Below are positions 41,146 to 54,398 of a stretch of 64,000 nt of DNA, piece by piece. The notes below the pieces were generated by a model, which had not been told where the DNA came from, did not search any database, and was given only the letters and a program-made list of their open reading frames with translations. The DNA lies in contig NC_051089.1 in assembly GCF_901709675.1 (NCBI RefSeq), positions 7,809,476 through 7,873,475 on the forward strand. Direction: 5' to 3'. The position numbers and the translations under genes were made by a program. The DNA is from Syngnathus acus (lineage: Eukaryota > Chordata > Actinopteri > Syngnathiformes > Syngnathidae). Each line of letters opens with the position of its first letter. Within the stretch, counting starts at the first letter, position 1.

Positions 41146-42960
41146 ATCTGTGTTGGAATGCCTGTATTCATGTTTGGCCAAAGTGTAATGGCACGAACGT
41201 CAGATGCGTGACCAAAAAAAACGTACGCGAAATGGAAACAATTTATTTCCCACGAGATATTTTGGTCTTGAGTCAAGACAATCCAACAAATACATAGTAT
41301 GGGGATTTCTTATTGCCTAGTGATAGTGTCGCGGTATGTGTTTGTGAGTGTGTGCGTGTGTTTGTGTGTGTGTGTGCGTGCATGTTTGTGTGTAACAGGG
41401 CAGAAGACTGTCTCCTTGTGGAACCACTAAATGAGACAAAGATACACCCCATAATCATAGACCAATTTGCAAAACCAGAGTCATCTCTTTGTGCGTATGT
41501 GAGTGAATGCGGACGCATATGACACAGAGACCGCTTTATGATTCTATTAGTTATTTGTCTTGACAGATTTGTTAAAGAAACTTTATGAAAAATATGTGTG
41601 TATGAAAAATGCCTTGTGTGTCTGGGCAATTGTATGCATGTGTGTGTGAATGTGTGTGAGATCTTGTTTAAAGCGAATGGGTATTTATAGCTAGAGAGGG
41701 AAACCACAGTCTGGATTTAGTCATGGTGGCCCCTGTCTGACTATGATGTGCGTATGTATATGTTTGTGTGTGTCTCTTAATGTACCCATGTCATTTGGTG
41801 ACCACTGGGTGTGTAGAATTAGTCATCAAAGAAATTAATTTGACTTGAAGTGTTATAGAAATGAGGGAAAGATAAAAAGGACAAGGGGCACGCTTTCAAT
41901 TAGGTCCAGAAGTATCAGGGGAGTGACAGTTGTTCATATGTTGCCTCTGTAAGAAGTTTTACAAATAGGTGGCAGGGACCATTTGGAATTACCAACGTAC
42001 CAACGTTTTCATTGGCTTAAAAGTTTGTTGGCAGAGTTGTAAATGCATAACATTGTCTTCACTGTATCACACATTACGTGGTCTGTTTTGAATCACAAGC
42101 TGTTTATTTCAATCATTCAAGTTGACCATGGTTTGATCTGGTCAACAACAAAAATCGGATTCTGAAAAAAGAACTATTTTCACACAAACAGTTCATCCAA
42201 TACCCAGAATCTTGTGATAGGTTTTTAAAAAAGTCAGTGTCAAACCTAGTTTTGCACGAAAACAATAAGGCCTAAAGGCAAAGAAAACAACTCATGTTTG
42301 CGTGTAATTGGTTAAAGAAGATGTGCTGGACTATCACAGCGTTCACACAATGATGTGACTCATGCGGCACGCGGCAGCAGGCGGAAGCGGTCACTGGGCC
42401 AGCGCTTATGGGCAATAGCGGGGATGTTTTGCCTCTCAAAGACTGCCACTGTGACCGCTCAAAAAGTATTTGCTTGTATTACACAAGCGACGGGCGGTTG
42501 TTAGCACATACCATGGTAAGCTTTTTATCTTAACTTTTTTTTCCACTGCCACAATAGCTTTTTCGCTGAGTTGGAAAATCACAGGAGACAGGCTTAGGGC
42601 CTGTCCTTTGTTGCCGCTAGGCTGTCCTGCGGCCCTGAGCAGCCGTGCACACTCGCATCCTCCCTCTGGTGTCAATAGTCACACAAAGCCCTGGTCACTG
42701 GATGCCATATGCTTCATATAGAGTAGCCCTCTTTGAACTTCTGAGGGACATTGCCTCAGTCTTTCATGCTAAAATGCACACAGAAAAGGAGGGAAAAAAG
42801 GCAGGGTAACTACCCACTGTAAAAATGAAAAGTCAACGAAAATCTGTTTAGATGACCACGATAAATCATTTTAAAAACTTATTCCACCTTCAAAGTTCTC
42901 TATGACCTCCTCAACTCAGTCGATTTTTATTTACTTCAAGAGGGGAAGTAAAAATAAACT
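41146..42960. other. Intergenic DNA downstream of dll1, no recognised gene
   Basis: The interval holds GT-rich tracts (41334-41395, 41636-41662) and AT-rich sequence. A GC-rich patch at 42355-42425 has no promoter-like motifs that I can name. Open frames overlap the GT tracts and are not credible. Confidence 0.5.
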
Positions 42961-42970
42961 GAAAACAATG

Positions 42971-43760
42971 TGGTTGCACAAGTATACACACCCTCTTATA
43001 ACTGGGCAGTGGCTGTATTGAATAGGAATAGGCACACACCTGCCACCATTTAAAGTGCCTCTGATGAACCCCAAATAAATTTCAGATGTTATTCTAAGTC
43101 TTTCCTGATGTTTTATTTTTACTTTCGAGCAGAGGACTAATTGCATATTTTCACGAATCTCCTTAAAAACACATGTGGGAAATGTGTTATTGTCCATGTA
43201 ACAATGATTGAACTTTTTGGCCACAGTTTCAGAGGGTCTGTTTAGCACAAACACAGCATTGCTCTTCACCAGATGAATAGTGAAGCACGGTAATAGCAGG
43301 AACACGCAATGGGGTTTCTTTTCTCGAGCTGGAACAAGAGTCTTAGACAAGGTGGGAAGAATTTGCAACAGTTTGAAATAGCAATCGGTGTAAACATAAA
43401 ACCTACTGGTAGAAAGCAAATAAAGGCAGGAGAAGCCTACAAGAACCCCCAACTTTATTTGGGGTATATCAGAGGCAGTTTAAATGGTGGCAGGTGCGTG
43501 TTGACTCGTATTAATCACAAGCTTGAATGTGAAAACAACTATATCCCAGTTATTGGAGGGTGTGCACACTTTAGCAACCACATAATTTTAATCTTATTTT
43601 GAATCTTACTTCTAAAAATTTTTTTTTTTTTAAATCTAGTATGTACAGGTTATGGATCACATTAACGGCTGAAAAAGTTTTGAAATTATTTATTTTGGTC
43701 TTATTCTGTTCAAAAATGGGTATTTGAACAGGGGTGTGTAGACTTTTTATATTCACCGCA
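42971..43760 (+). mobile_element. Decayed Tc1-like transposon with inverted 5'-end duplication
   Basis: The left end (AGTATACACACCCTCTTATA, then CACACACCTGCCACCATTTA and GAACCCCAAATAAAT) and the right end (AGGGGTGTGTAGACTTTTTA) match the ends of a common fish Tc1/mariner element. About 43171-43300 is a remnant of its transposase gene (CATGTGGGAAATGTGTTAT, GAACTTTTTGGCCACA). About 43454-43570 is an inverted second copy of the 5' end (TTTATTTGGGG...GGTGGCAGGTGCGTG). No open transposase frame remains. Confidence 0.8.
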
Positions 43761-44829
43761 GGTAGGCTACCAGGAAAATGTTGCTACTGTTGCATTGCTA
43801 CATTATCATGTTCTTCTACAAACAAAACAAATTTTGACCTTACTTTATTTTACACATGAAAACACAAAACATATTTTGACTCTTAGTGTAGCTTTGTTGA
43901 AATCCATCGAGAGCATATTCAAAGTGTTAACACAAATTATGAGCATCACAAATCAAACAAGTACTGTGATAAATGTTTTTTTTTTTTTGTCTGTGTTAGT
44001 CCCTCTCTTGCATACTCACTCGGTCCACACACGCCTTTTCTAGTGGAGGGTGGTAGGCAGGACCGGAACCAATCCAGACAACAGCCCGTTTAAGTGTGTC
44101 TCTGCTATAATCTGATTTAACAGTCCATTCATATGTCTCTCCTCGAATAAAATCTTAAATGACATTTTTTGTATTTGCCGGCCATTGTGAGTCCTTCTCT
44201 CAGTGAAAATGGAACCACAAAGTGTTTGTAAAATGTCCAAGAACTACTCCCCTAAAATGTGCATCACATTGTTTTTTTTTTGGTTTTCTTTTTAACTGTC
44301 AATTGAGATTGTAGCAAATGACTTACTTAACGTTTGTTTCTGTTTGAGCATGTACTTCCTTGCACATTTGACAATGGAACCCCAAAAATGTTTGATAAAA
44401 GCCACCTCTCCTCCCCTCTTTATTATGCATTGACTGCGGGTGTATCATGAGTTGAGGTGATGGAGTGTATTGCCACCAGGTTTGTCCTTCCTGACATTAG
44501 CAGCGGGTTTCCATACAAGCTTCAGTGGTGAGTGGCTGCATTAATGTTGCCATTGTTAATCTGTACCAGATAATAATTACGATGGATTTGATCAAAAAGA
44601 GGAACCTTCAGCCCATCTGGTTAAGGTGACCTACTTTTTTAGACAGAGTTCAAGATAGTCCCGAACCACTAACATGTCCTACTTAATAGTTCATAGTGCG
44701 CCAGGAGGTGTTCCTGGCAGGTAGGAAATGAATGAAAGTTAGGTCAAGAAAATTAAAAAGAATATAAATAGTAGTGGTGTGCAGCCAGGGCCTGCAAGGC
44801 CATCTCTGAGGGCCTAAATGCTATCGTAC

Positions 44830-45065
44830 TCACGATGGCTGTAACAAAGACTTATTTCAATTGTCGATTAATCGGTCAATTATTTGAATAATTGGATACA
44901 AAAAATGAAATGTTCATCCCTTTATTCAGAAACATTATTTCCAATTGAGAGAATGCAGATATATGATTTAATGACGTTTTGCTTACTGGTTTGTTTTGTA
45001 GCATGTCAGAAAATTGGGAAACATTGATTTATTGTTTTCCAAATTAAAAGCAAATGTTCTGAAAT
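44830..45065. repeat. Probable decayed hAT-type repeat
   Basis: The block TAACAAAGACTTATTTCAAT, TGTCGATTAATCGGTCAAT and AGAAAATTGGGAAACATTGA resembles a widespread fish hAT MITE whose interior carries repeated ATTAATCG words. No target duplication was found, so boundaries are approximate. Confidence 0.4.
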
Positions 45066-45962
45066 GTTGTGAAATCTCTAACACAACTAAGGGTGAGATC
45101 CAAAATTGCTCAACTCTTTTTGGGTTGCTGTAAAATATTTGATTAACTTGTGTAATCCTCACTTTTCGTCATTCAAGTTTTTTGTTTTCTTTTCTTGTTT
45201 GCCATTTGGCTTATCAGAAAAGATGAGTCAAATGCCGAATCACACCGATTTGGCACCTCTCTCCAGGATATACTATTTTATTAGCATCACAATTTGTCAC
45301 CAGGTCAAATCCCCAAGCAGAGCATCAATGACTCCAGATTTTTAGTGCTAAATCTTGTGGGAAAATAGAGATTTCGCTCTCAGTCGCGCTCCATTGTTGC
45401 GCGCGAACAAACGAAGTGACCACAGCAGCCCAAGTCGCACAATGAAAGACAGCTTATTCAGCGACTTCATCTGTCGCCATTCCCCAGGGACTCGACTCTG
45501 ATCTTTTCCCAGAGCTCCATCTCTCTTGTTGACTTACTGATTCTGGATCTGCCCCTCCTCCTTTACTTTTTTGTTTTCCTCAAACTCAACTAATATCTGC
45601 AGAATATTTCATCATTATTAAATATTTTTGTTGCGTTCTGCACCATCACCATCGAGTCGGTCCACACCAGAGGCGATTCAATTTCTTAGTTTATGTTTTC
45701 TTTTTTCAAGTGTTGTTTATTGTCATCTCTCCCTGGGGGATTAAAGTGGTTGTAAAGACAGAGTCATTCCTTCAGAGACACCAGCTTCCATCAGCGCCTT
45801 CTGGCCATTAGTGGTGCATCGTGGGAACAGCTTGGCAAGGGACAATGATTGGCTAGAACAATGAAGCTGCACAAGGCAACACAAAGGGCACGCCCACTGC
45901 ATGATGGGAACGAGCAGTGGGGGAAGCAGATGTTGCCACAGAGGACACACAGGAGGGTAGAG

Positions 45963-45965
<3 letters not shown>

Positions 45966-46025
<60 letters not shown>
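45966..46025. repeat. GA dinucleotide microsatellite
   Basis: About 30 uninterrupted GA units. The surrounding reading frame is not a gene. Confidence 0.95.
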
Positions 46026-46027
<2 letters not shown>

Positions 46028-46029
46028 AG

Positions 46030-49000
46030 ATGTCTATCTCTTAAGTCTTAAGGTTTGTAATTTTATTTCTTAGTGAGCAGCAGGTGAGAAGAAGCTTGCA
46101 TACCTGCCAGGTATCTGGATTGTGCTCTATTTTCTCTGGTGTGGATTATTTACTGGCTATGTTAATTAATCAGCCATCTTGTATACAGTTATCAATAAAT
46201 TGACAAACTTAAATCAATCAACAATTTCATTCAAAATTCTTTTTTTTAATCACTTAAAATATGTCATCACAGAACAAAGCGATATTTAACATATGACGTG
46301 ATGAATGTATCCAGAAACACTTATTAATCACTTAATTAACCAATCAGGAAATGAGTTTGATTTTGAGTTTGATTGGAAGAATCTTGAGATATATGGGTGG
46401 TCTGTGAAAGACTGCAGCGGTGTACCCCCCTAGCCAAAAAAACAGACTCACTTTTAATGGGGGACATCTGCTTTCAAATGCAGCCTCCATTGTTTGTAGC
46501 CCATTAATTGGGACAGTAATTAAAGAATTGATGGCCACCGCCATTTTGCTTCCTTCATGGGCTGTTTGATTCATGCCATTTGGACACAAACTTGCAAGGA
46601 ATTATATCCGCATCTACAAGCATTAACCAACAAGCCAACTACTGTACAAAACCTCCTACAATAAAACAACATTTCTATATCTCTAGTACTTGACATATTT
46701 CACGTTGACCACAAATAAGACTAGAAATGGACATGTTTAAGTTTTCTATGCTCATGCTTATACATTTTTTAAAATCTATTTTACATTCTCGTAATGAAAG
46801 TGTCGGAGATTTTAGGAAAATGGTGCTGACTTTACTGTAATGATGAATAAAATCACTTTATATCCATTTAGACACTTGAAAAGAAGGCCGACTAGTCCAG
46901 AACATTATGATGTCACAGTCAAATTGACCCTTGAACTTTAGGATATACAATGCTAACACCTCATCATTTTACCTTATGGTCATGATCAGTGTATGGTTTT
47001 GGCGGTTATGGCCTAAAACATGTTTTTTTGCCAGTCCAAAGTGACTTTGACCTTTGGACTTTGACCACCGACCACGGCTTCAAGTCTAATAGGAGGTTAG
47101 TGTCACATCTAAAAAGGGCCCTCAAGGCCCTAATCAACCCCGCCGGAGTGGGCGGAGTCATGACTGAGTGGAGTGGTCGAGCCGCGACAAAAGTGCCAGC
47201 GCGATTTATGGCCATGGGGTTCGAGACGGAATATATTTACTTTGTGAGAACTATAGACTATTCCTTTAGTCGACGTGTGAAAACCAAAGTTTGACAAAAC
47301 TATTGGGATATAATAGTCAGTCGTAGGTTGGGCTAGACCAGTTAGTTCCTTAAATAAAATTAAGTAAACAGAATCAAAATCCTTATTGTCTCACTTCTAG
47401 GCTACATTATTATTATTATAATGAAGGCCAAGACTTTGAAAGCTGGCCACACACCAAGCAAGCCAAACATGTCTGAACGCGACAATTGTGATTCACGGAA
47501 CGCAGCGGGAAAACTGCAGTCGTCACTATATTAGAACACACAGAGAAAACCGATGAGTATTAAAAATGATATGGATATTTGAGAGGCTGTTAGAAATGAT
47601 CGCCTCTTTCACTGTACTTCAATTCTGCAACAGAGACTCTCCTCACTTCACTTTTTCAGTCAGATGAGAAATTAGAAATACTAATAACAATATATACACA
47701 ATATTTGTATACAGTATATAACATGTATTGAACAGGTGTCAAACTCAAGGCCCGGGGACCTGATCCAGGTTGCCACATCATATTCTGTGGCCAGCAAAAG
47801 CAGTTATGTGTGTCAACTTCCATGATTCTTGTCAAAATCTGTAATCCTGACAAAACTTTTAATCGTCATATTGAATAAACATTGAGCTATTGTGTGGCTT
47901 ATTGTAAATGTAAGAAAATAATTGTTGTACCGAAGGTTCCCAGAAGAAAAGAAGGCATTAAAATGGCTAATCCAGATTTTCACTTGCTGTAATAGCCAGG
48001 TTAATGTGTCTCAATCATTTGTTTTGTTCCAAAAGAGATATCTTCCGCAGCTAAATTCAGTCGTTACATGTTCACCATCTGCATTTTTATTTTCTTTAAA
48101 ATGTGCCCTATTCAATGTCCCCATTCATGATGTCGCAACCAGCTAGACACCGCGTTCACACAATAAAAAAAAAGAAAAAACTGAACAGCTGATGGGAACA
48201 AATCCCCTTGTGTTTGCGACAGTGCCGCGAGGGAACAGTTGTCCCTTAAGTAAGTAAATTGGGTTGTCCAGGTCGACTCTATTGAAAGAAGAGGTGTGGT
48301 CGTGACTCGTGACTCGTAGTAAAGTGTGCACTGGGATGTTTTCGTGATTAGATGCTTGCGTCCGTGTGTACGCTCTTTGTCTTCATCCGTGTGGTGTGTA
48401 TGTGTGGGAATGGACTTAGGGTCTGACTCCTTGATTAATGGCCAGTGTGTGTATGTGTGAAAATGCTCCGGGTCCTGTTTCCATGCTAATGGGTGGCAGC
48501 AGATGGGAGAGAGGTGGTTGCACCAACAATGAACAAACACACCAGCAGCCTTACTACAGACGCTCCTGTTGGAAGATTACAGGGCTCTACTTGACCATTC
48601 TCGACTATAGTTGATGTGCATGTTGGGATGTGCTAAGTGCAAACAACGAAGGAAACAGTCATTTTATTTCATAGGTGGTACGGATTTTTTGGGGCCCAGA
48701 TTCAAATTTTCAATCTATGAAATGTGCTGACCACTCGTCCGCCATGCCACTTGTTCGTTTATAGTAAAAACGTCAAAATTAGGTACGCCAGCAAATTCAA
48801 GTGAGATCCACTACAAGAAGTGAATGAAACAAAATCGATAATGTTCAGTCTTGACAATGTACGACGTCTACATTTGAACATAATCTTTAAAAGTTTCAGG
48901 TTCACCCAGTGACTATGTTGTGGGTATGTGTCAGTGGGTTAGGGTCCAACCCTCTGAATAAGCACAAATACCTCCCTGATAACATGCCACTGATTAGAGG

Positions 49001-51990
49001 CCAGACTACTATGTGTGTGTGTGTGTCCATATGTAATGTAGCCTGGTTGTGTTAAGGCTAAAGGAAACTGTGCCTGTTTCCTGCCAAGTTTGCTTTTTAT
49101 TTTTCTCTCTTTCCTCATTCGCTCAATCACTGCAAGGTGTCACATGTGGTTTTTATTTTAATGTAACCTTCTAAATTTCTTTTACAAATAATTTCACTGA
49201 ATTGGTAGACTGCAGCTACCTGATGTTACCAACAATTAAGAAACTACACATTTTAATGAACTAATACCCTTTTAAAATGTATTTTTAGTTAGTTTTGGAT
49301 GTGTTGTATGTTTATTAATACTGAGATTGGAATAACAATCAACGCAGTTTGTCACTTAAAAGAAAACACACACTCACCGACGTCCCGAGGAATGCTCTCA
49401 GTGATGTTGTAGTAACAGCGAACAGGAAACGGATTCCCAGAGACAGGAAGTAACTTCGTGGAGAGAGGAAGTGTTTGCCTCCATCCGCCCTCTGTCTACT
49501 GGATGTGGAAGGAAGAAGGGAGGGGAGGAGGGGGAGCGACAGTTAAAAGGGGAGTGAAATTATCTGGAAAAAGAGGAATTGAGCTAATTTGCTGCATATT
49601 GCATACAGGAAGCTTTCGGACATTCTTGCGGATGACTGCCACAGAGGGGTCACCTCTTGGCTTTCTCCCAAATCAAGCATTACTCCATCAGACTGCAATC
49701 TCATTGCTGTAGTTGGAAACTAACGTTGCAAAACAGACAGTTAATGAACACATGAACACATTGCTTTAAAGTTTGATTTTTCCTGTGCAGCAGGACACAC
49801 ACTTTTACTACACTGTCCACACTGCTTGCATGGATGCTTGACATTGAGGCAGCGCTCGTAATCATACAAACTCCCCTGGGGGCGGGCTTAAGGTCAAATG
49901 TCAGGGGTCAACACAGTGGTGTGTCATATCGGTCAGTAGTTGAGGAAGTTTTAGGAGTTCATGGCACGTTACATGCCACACACACACGGGCGGGCACATG
50001 CTCACACTCCCATCGGAGTACATTCAGGTGCAGATTTGTTCCGGACTGGATCTCAAACCTGTATTTTAATGCCACAGGGAAATGGAAGGTGACTGTGTGT
50101 GTGTTTATGTGCAAATGTGGGTACAGGCTAGATGGAGATGGCACTCGATGGACAGATGGTCCTTTGTGACTCCTGACACCTGCCAGCTGCTGTTCTGCTA
50201 CTCTTCACCTCTTTTCTTCTTTCAACCTATCCTCTCCTTTGCACCCTCACTTGCTCTGTTTTTGTACTCCCCATTTAACTACTGTTCTGGGCTAAAGGTA
50301 TGTGGAGGATCCCTTTCAACCTGGAGGAGGGAGAAGCTGCGTCACTTTGAAAGAGTGGGACGATTAGGCGTCCAGGTGTTACAGGAAATATCTATGAGTC
50401 TTGTTTCAAAGATTAGGAAATACTGATCTGGAAAATTGTTTTTGATCAAATAAGTCAATCAGTCGTGTTTTTTAATATGTTCATTCTCTATTTTTGTAGC
50501 AGAATTGCTTTAGTCATTTTTACCTTGCGTGACTGTTTTTGAAATAGGAAATAATGGCTGGGAATTTAAAGTTCATCTATTTTAGGGGTAATTTCATTGT
50601 TGATCAATAGATGCCATCACACTAATAATTTAACTATCAATATCGCAGTTTTTTTACTAGTTGCGGGTTGGTCTAGAACTGAAAATGTATATCATCATAA
50701 AGATGAATAAACATATCAACATAAGAACTTTGAGGAGGATCACAAGACACTGATGTGGTACTAGCCCCTCACAGCTGCTTCAAGTGACCCTCTACCCTTC
50801 TGCGAGAGAAGAAGTTGGAAAAGATGACCGAAACAGGAAGAGAGGTCCGCTCTGCTGTGTGCGTGTCGCTTTCCCTGCTGGGACACATGTGGATTTAAAA
50901 AAATCCAAGGGAATTCCAAACTCATTCACGCAGCCTGAGAAAACAATCGTGTCTGCTTTGCTTGGTGTCACTCTCGTTCCTCGCTGTCTCCATCCCGGAC
51001 AGTGGCTGAGAGGGGACAGCTGGCTGGCAGTATACATGTGAAGGTATCTAGCCGCATTTCTCTTTCTTTGTGTACGTGTGATCCTATGAGGTCACGGGTC
51101 AAGCGGCAGTTCACAGACAGCCACGTTGTTCCCCTCCAAACAGGAAGGGAGGGCACTGTCCATATGCTGTCTTCACTCACACACTCTCTCTCTCTCTTTC
51201 TCGCTCACACACACATACACACACGCACACACACACACGTTCCAACAGGTACACACCACAGTATTCAATAGCACACACGGCAAACTGTCAAGGCAGGCCA
51301 GTTGCTGAATGGGATGTGAAGTTATGCCAATGGAAAGAGCAAGGCTTCACGTTGTTAGATATTGCCCCAGTTCTTTATCTTTAATGCTCGCTATGCTAAC
51401 AGTAATTACCAGGCATACATTAACTACTTAATGTATGTCGGAAAGATCGATACAAAGCTGTGGAGCCTTCTCTGCGAGATTGCAGAAGAAGGTCTAACCC
51501 CCACCCACCAAGGTTCCTTTTCTTATACTATGCTTGGCCGCCCTCCTGCAAGGGGGCGACTCGCCTGTGTGATAATGTGTGACCTTGTAGTCAAAACTGA
51601 GAGCAACTCCTACGTATGTGCAAAGAGTGTCATGGAGAAGGCAAAGCCAATGAAGCAAGAGAAAGGTTACAGCGATATAAATGAGGCCTAATCTAACAAG
51701 AGAAAGAGGGAGAGAGAGAGAGGGGTGTTCTGAATTATTATCATTTGTGACAAAGATTGGATTAGTTCACTCCTCGAATCCCTTTTTAGTCTTTTAAGTT
51801 CAATTTTATGTAACTACATACATACATACATCTGAATCATTTTTAAACAGTTCTTTATCTGCAGAAGTGGATTACTCTCCCAGTTACTATACCATTTATT
51901 GCCGCTTGAGGGCAGTAGAATATAATATAGTTGTCGACCTACTGCCAACTTGTGTAAGAAGAAGACTAACGCGAAGCGGGAAGAATAAAA
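46030..51990. other. Intergenic DNA, repeats and no recognised gene
   Basis: Contents seen: a probable interspersed repeat near 46890-47110 (AAAGTGACTTTGACCTTTGG), a hAT MITE fragment at 47732-47840, a CA/CT tract at 51182-51240, and one orphan exon-like frame on the minus strand at 49386-49480. Nothing else could be supported as coding. Confidence 0.5.
47732..47840. mobile_element. Fragment of the same hAT-type MITE
   Basis: ACAGGTGTCAAACTCAAGGC, then GTTGCCACATCATATTCTGTGG, matches the left 100 bp of the elements at 7163-7489 and 63079-63398. The right half is lost. Confidence 0.65.
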
Positions 51991-51996
51991 ACAAAA

Positions 51997-52822
51997 ATGG
52001 ATGTTAGAGAAGATACCTGCGTAGAGACTGACATGCTTCCTGTGTCGTCTTTAGAGTTATACGAGTCGCAGTTTTTCGGCTTCACGCCGCAGACGCTGAT
52101 GTTTCGTCTCTCCAGCGCCTTCATAGACTCTCTGTGCCACATCTTGAACGTGGTGGAGAAAGTATGCGTGCGACAACTGAGTAAAGGTGACTCGGACGCG
52201 ACGACTGAGGAACAGCTCCGCGTCCAGGCCAGAGAGTGTAGCCGCAAACTGCAAGCGTATATGGGAGAGGGCTTCAAGCAACTATCGGAGCGAATGGAGG
52301 AGATGCTGGTCCCTCGCTGTTTTTCCGTCCCTCCCAACGCCCTGCTGAAGGAGGACCAGTGTCACAGAAAACATCCTCCAGACACACAGGCAAGTCATAG
52401 CAGGTCAACGAGTGACTCGAATAACTCGAGTAGATATTTTAATTATTAGGGCGCAAACATGGGATTTTTTAAAACATGAAACAGCCTGTGTCTCATAATG
52501 AATGTTAATTCCTTCCTTTACTGATGCGTTCATGACCTCACATTATTAACTAATACTTTCCCACGTCTAGGAGATCCTCAGATTGGAGACATCCTTGACG
52601 GCACTCCACAGGGCTCATGAGGCCGAGTTGTGTGCTCGACATGCACTGCAGGTTGAACTCGAGGAGCAACCTGAGGTACAGAAGCAGCTGGATGGCTTCC
52701 TGGCCTGGTTCAGGGATGGAAATGGCATCTTCGAGGAACAATTCAAACCAGTGGCGACGTCAATAAAGAAATTGCAGCAAGTCATTGTGGAGGTGTGCAA
52801 CAAGACGCAGGATTCTCACTAA
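51997..52822 (+). CDS. mis12: Kinetochore protein MIS12 homologue
   Basis: Two coding exons, 51997-52389 and 52571-52822, give 214 residues (human MIS12 is 205). The N-terminal YESQFFGFTPQT is the hallmark motif of the MIS12 family, and helical segments follow (SSAFIDSLCHILNVVEKV). The second exon is coiled coil (EILRLETSLTALHRAHEAEL, then HALQVELEEQPEVQKQLDG). MIS12 is a subunit of the four-protein MIS12 complex that links CENP-C on centromeric chromatin to the NDC80 complex. The intron has a GC donor (CACAG/GCAAGT) and normal AG acceptor; no GT donor nearby keeps the frame. Without splicing the frame stops at 52449. A SINE sits in the 3' UTR, and an AATAAA occurs at 53516-53521. Confidence 0.92.
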
Positions 52823-52964
52823 CCTAACATAGTGTTATACGTTAGTTTGATTGTTATTCCAAGACGGTCTCCTTTATGTAAATTTAGAGGAATGGGATAC
52901 TGCAAATCTTCACCCATGTCCAGAGTGTTTTCTTAACAATTAATAATGATGTTGTATTGTAGTT

Positions 52965-53206
52965 CAAGTTAAAGTTAAAGTCCCAATGAGCGTCACAAAT
53001 TTGATTTGGTGAAATTTGTCCTCTGCATTTAACCCATCCCCGTGTGATTTTAATCCATCCCCTGGGGGAGAGGGGAGCAGTGAGCAGCAGCGGTGCCGCG
53101 CTCGGGAATCAGTTGGTGATCTAACCCCCCAATTCCAACCCTTAATGCTGAGTGCCAAGCAGGGAGGCAATGGGTCCCATTTTTACAGTCTTTGGTATGA
53201 CTCATG
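52965..53206 (-). repeat. 5'-truncated SINE in the mis12 3' region
   Basis: The body and 3' tail are nearly identical to the SINE at 10540-10821, including ATTTGATTTGGTGAAATTTG and CATCCCCTGGGGGAGAGG. The tRNA-like head with its A and B boxes is missing beyond about 53206, as in 5'-truncated retrotransposition. Confidence 0.8.
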
Positions 53207-53709
53207 GTATGACAGTATTCAATACAAATTCAAGACCCTATAATTACCAGCAGAGGGCGCCAACTTCCAACCATTCCCAATCACATTGAGAAGTAGCATC
53301 AATCATTTTTGCCCCATCGACAGGTTTCACATAAAGTGCTATTAACTGGAAAAGAAAAAGATAAAAACAAATGATTAAAATACAACTCACGATTTTGCTG
53401 AATGTATTTGCTGCTTCTCTTCAACAAAGTGGTTTCATCTTTGGGTAGTTGGGAGACAGACAACTGAATTTCTCATATCGTGTCTTCTCTGGAATTTTGT
53501 TTCAGTCCTGTACGAAATAAAATTCTTCAATCATCAATATGGACATCAGTGATATGACTATTCTTTTAAATGACCTTGTTCCATTCGTTATCTCTATCTA
53601 ATAATTCAGAAGACATTATGAAACTAATCGAAATAAGCTATGTGAAAACCAAGAAGTATATTCAAAATCAAGTAATCACATTCAATCTCATTTGAATGGA
53701 AGTGAGTGC

Positions 53710-53790
53710 GCCTCAAGTGCCTTTCTTTAATTAACCCCAAATACATTTCTGATGTTGCAGTTAGCTTTTCCTGACTTTCTCTCTTGCGTA
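53710..53790 (+). mobile_element. Fragment of a Tc1-like 5' end
   Basis: AAGTGCCTTTCTTTAATTAA, CCCCAAATACATTTCTGATG and AGCTTTTCCTGACTTTCTC align with the subterminal part of the element at 42971-43760. Only about 80 bp remain. Confidence 0.55.
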
Positions 53791-53899
53791 ATGACGTCTG
53801 ATTTCTTGAGCACTATATTTTGCCTGTGTAACCAAGGACATTAACATGGGAGGGTACACAGTCCAGTATTTCTCAAAGGGCTTTCCTGACAAAGAATAA

Positions 53900-54372
53900 G
53901 AAAGATCCGCTGTCTCCTAGCGGTGCGCGTGACGTAGCTGTCAGACACGCCTCCTGTTGGCCGGAAAAGGGAACATGCGCTGTGTCACTTCGTACACCTT
54001 CCGTGCTCCTTTCCTCGGCTTCTCCCTTCATAGCGGCTTATCGCTTCCACACGTGTAGTCTTTCCTATGTGAATCTCCCTCTCCTGAATCCACGTGTAAG
54101 CCCACCCCGTTGACAGAATAATGTTTGCGATTGTATGTCATCATCAGGTCTTCTGTGTTTAGCTGCGTGTATGACGGGGGGGGGGGGCAAAGATTGCGCT
54201 GTGAAAGTTTAGCCGGCTCCTGTTAGCATTGTTAGCTAGCCGATGAGCATCCACTTTTTGTTGTGTTGCTAACGCTAGCTAGCTCGAAACCGTAAAAAGG
54301 GCTAGACTGAATTCACCAAGCCAGACTTGTGAAGTTAAATGAAATGTTTTTTGCGCCCCGTTCTCTCCCCAG
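53900..54372 (+). promoter_or_regulatory. Promoter region and probable 5' UTR intron of ppm1g
   Basis: The interval is locally GC-rich and lacks a TATA box. CACGT/GTAAGC (donor at 54096) and CTCTCCCCAG (acceptor ending 54372) could bound an intron within the 5' leader, placing the start codon exon at 54373. A G12 run sits at 54176-54187. Confidence 0.4.
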
Positions 54373-54398
54373 GTGTGAAGCCAGAGAAACCTGCAACC

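Noticed and set aside
42355-42425. GC-rich patch as a possible promoter
   Set aside because: It is under 100 bp with no TATA box, initiator or downstream exon.
48112-48540. 142-residue minus-strand frame
   Set aside because: No conserved motif, biased His/Thr composition from CA-rich DNA, and no splice partners.
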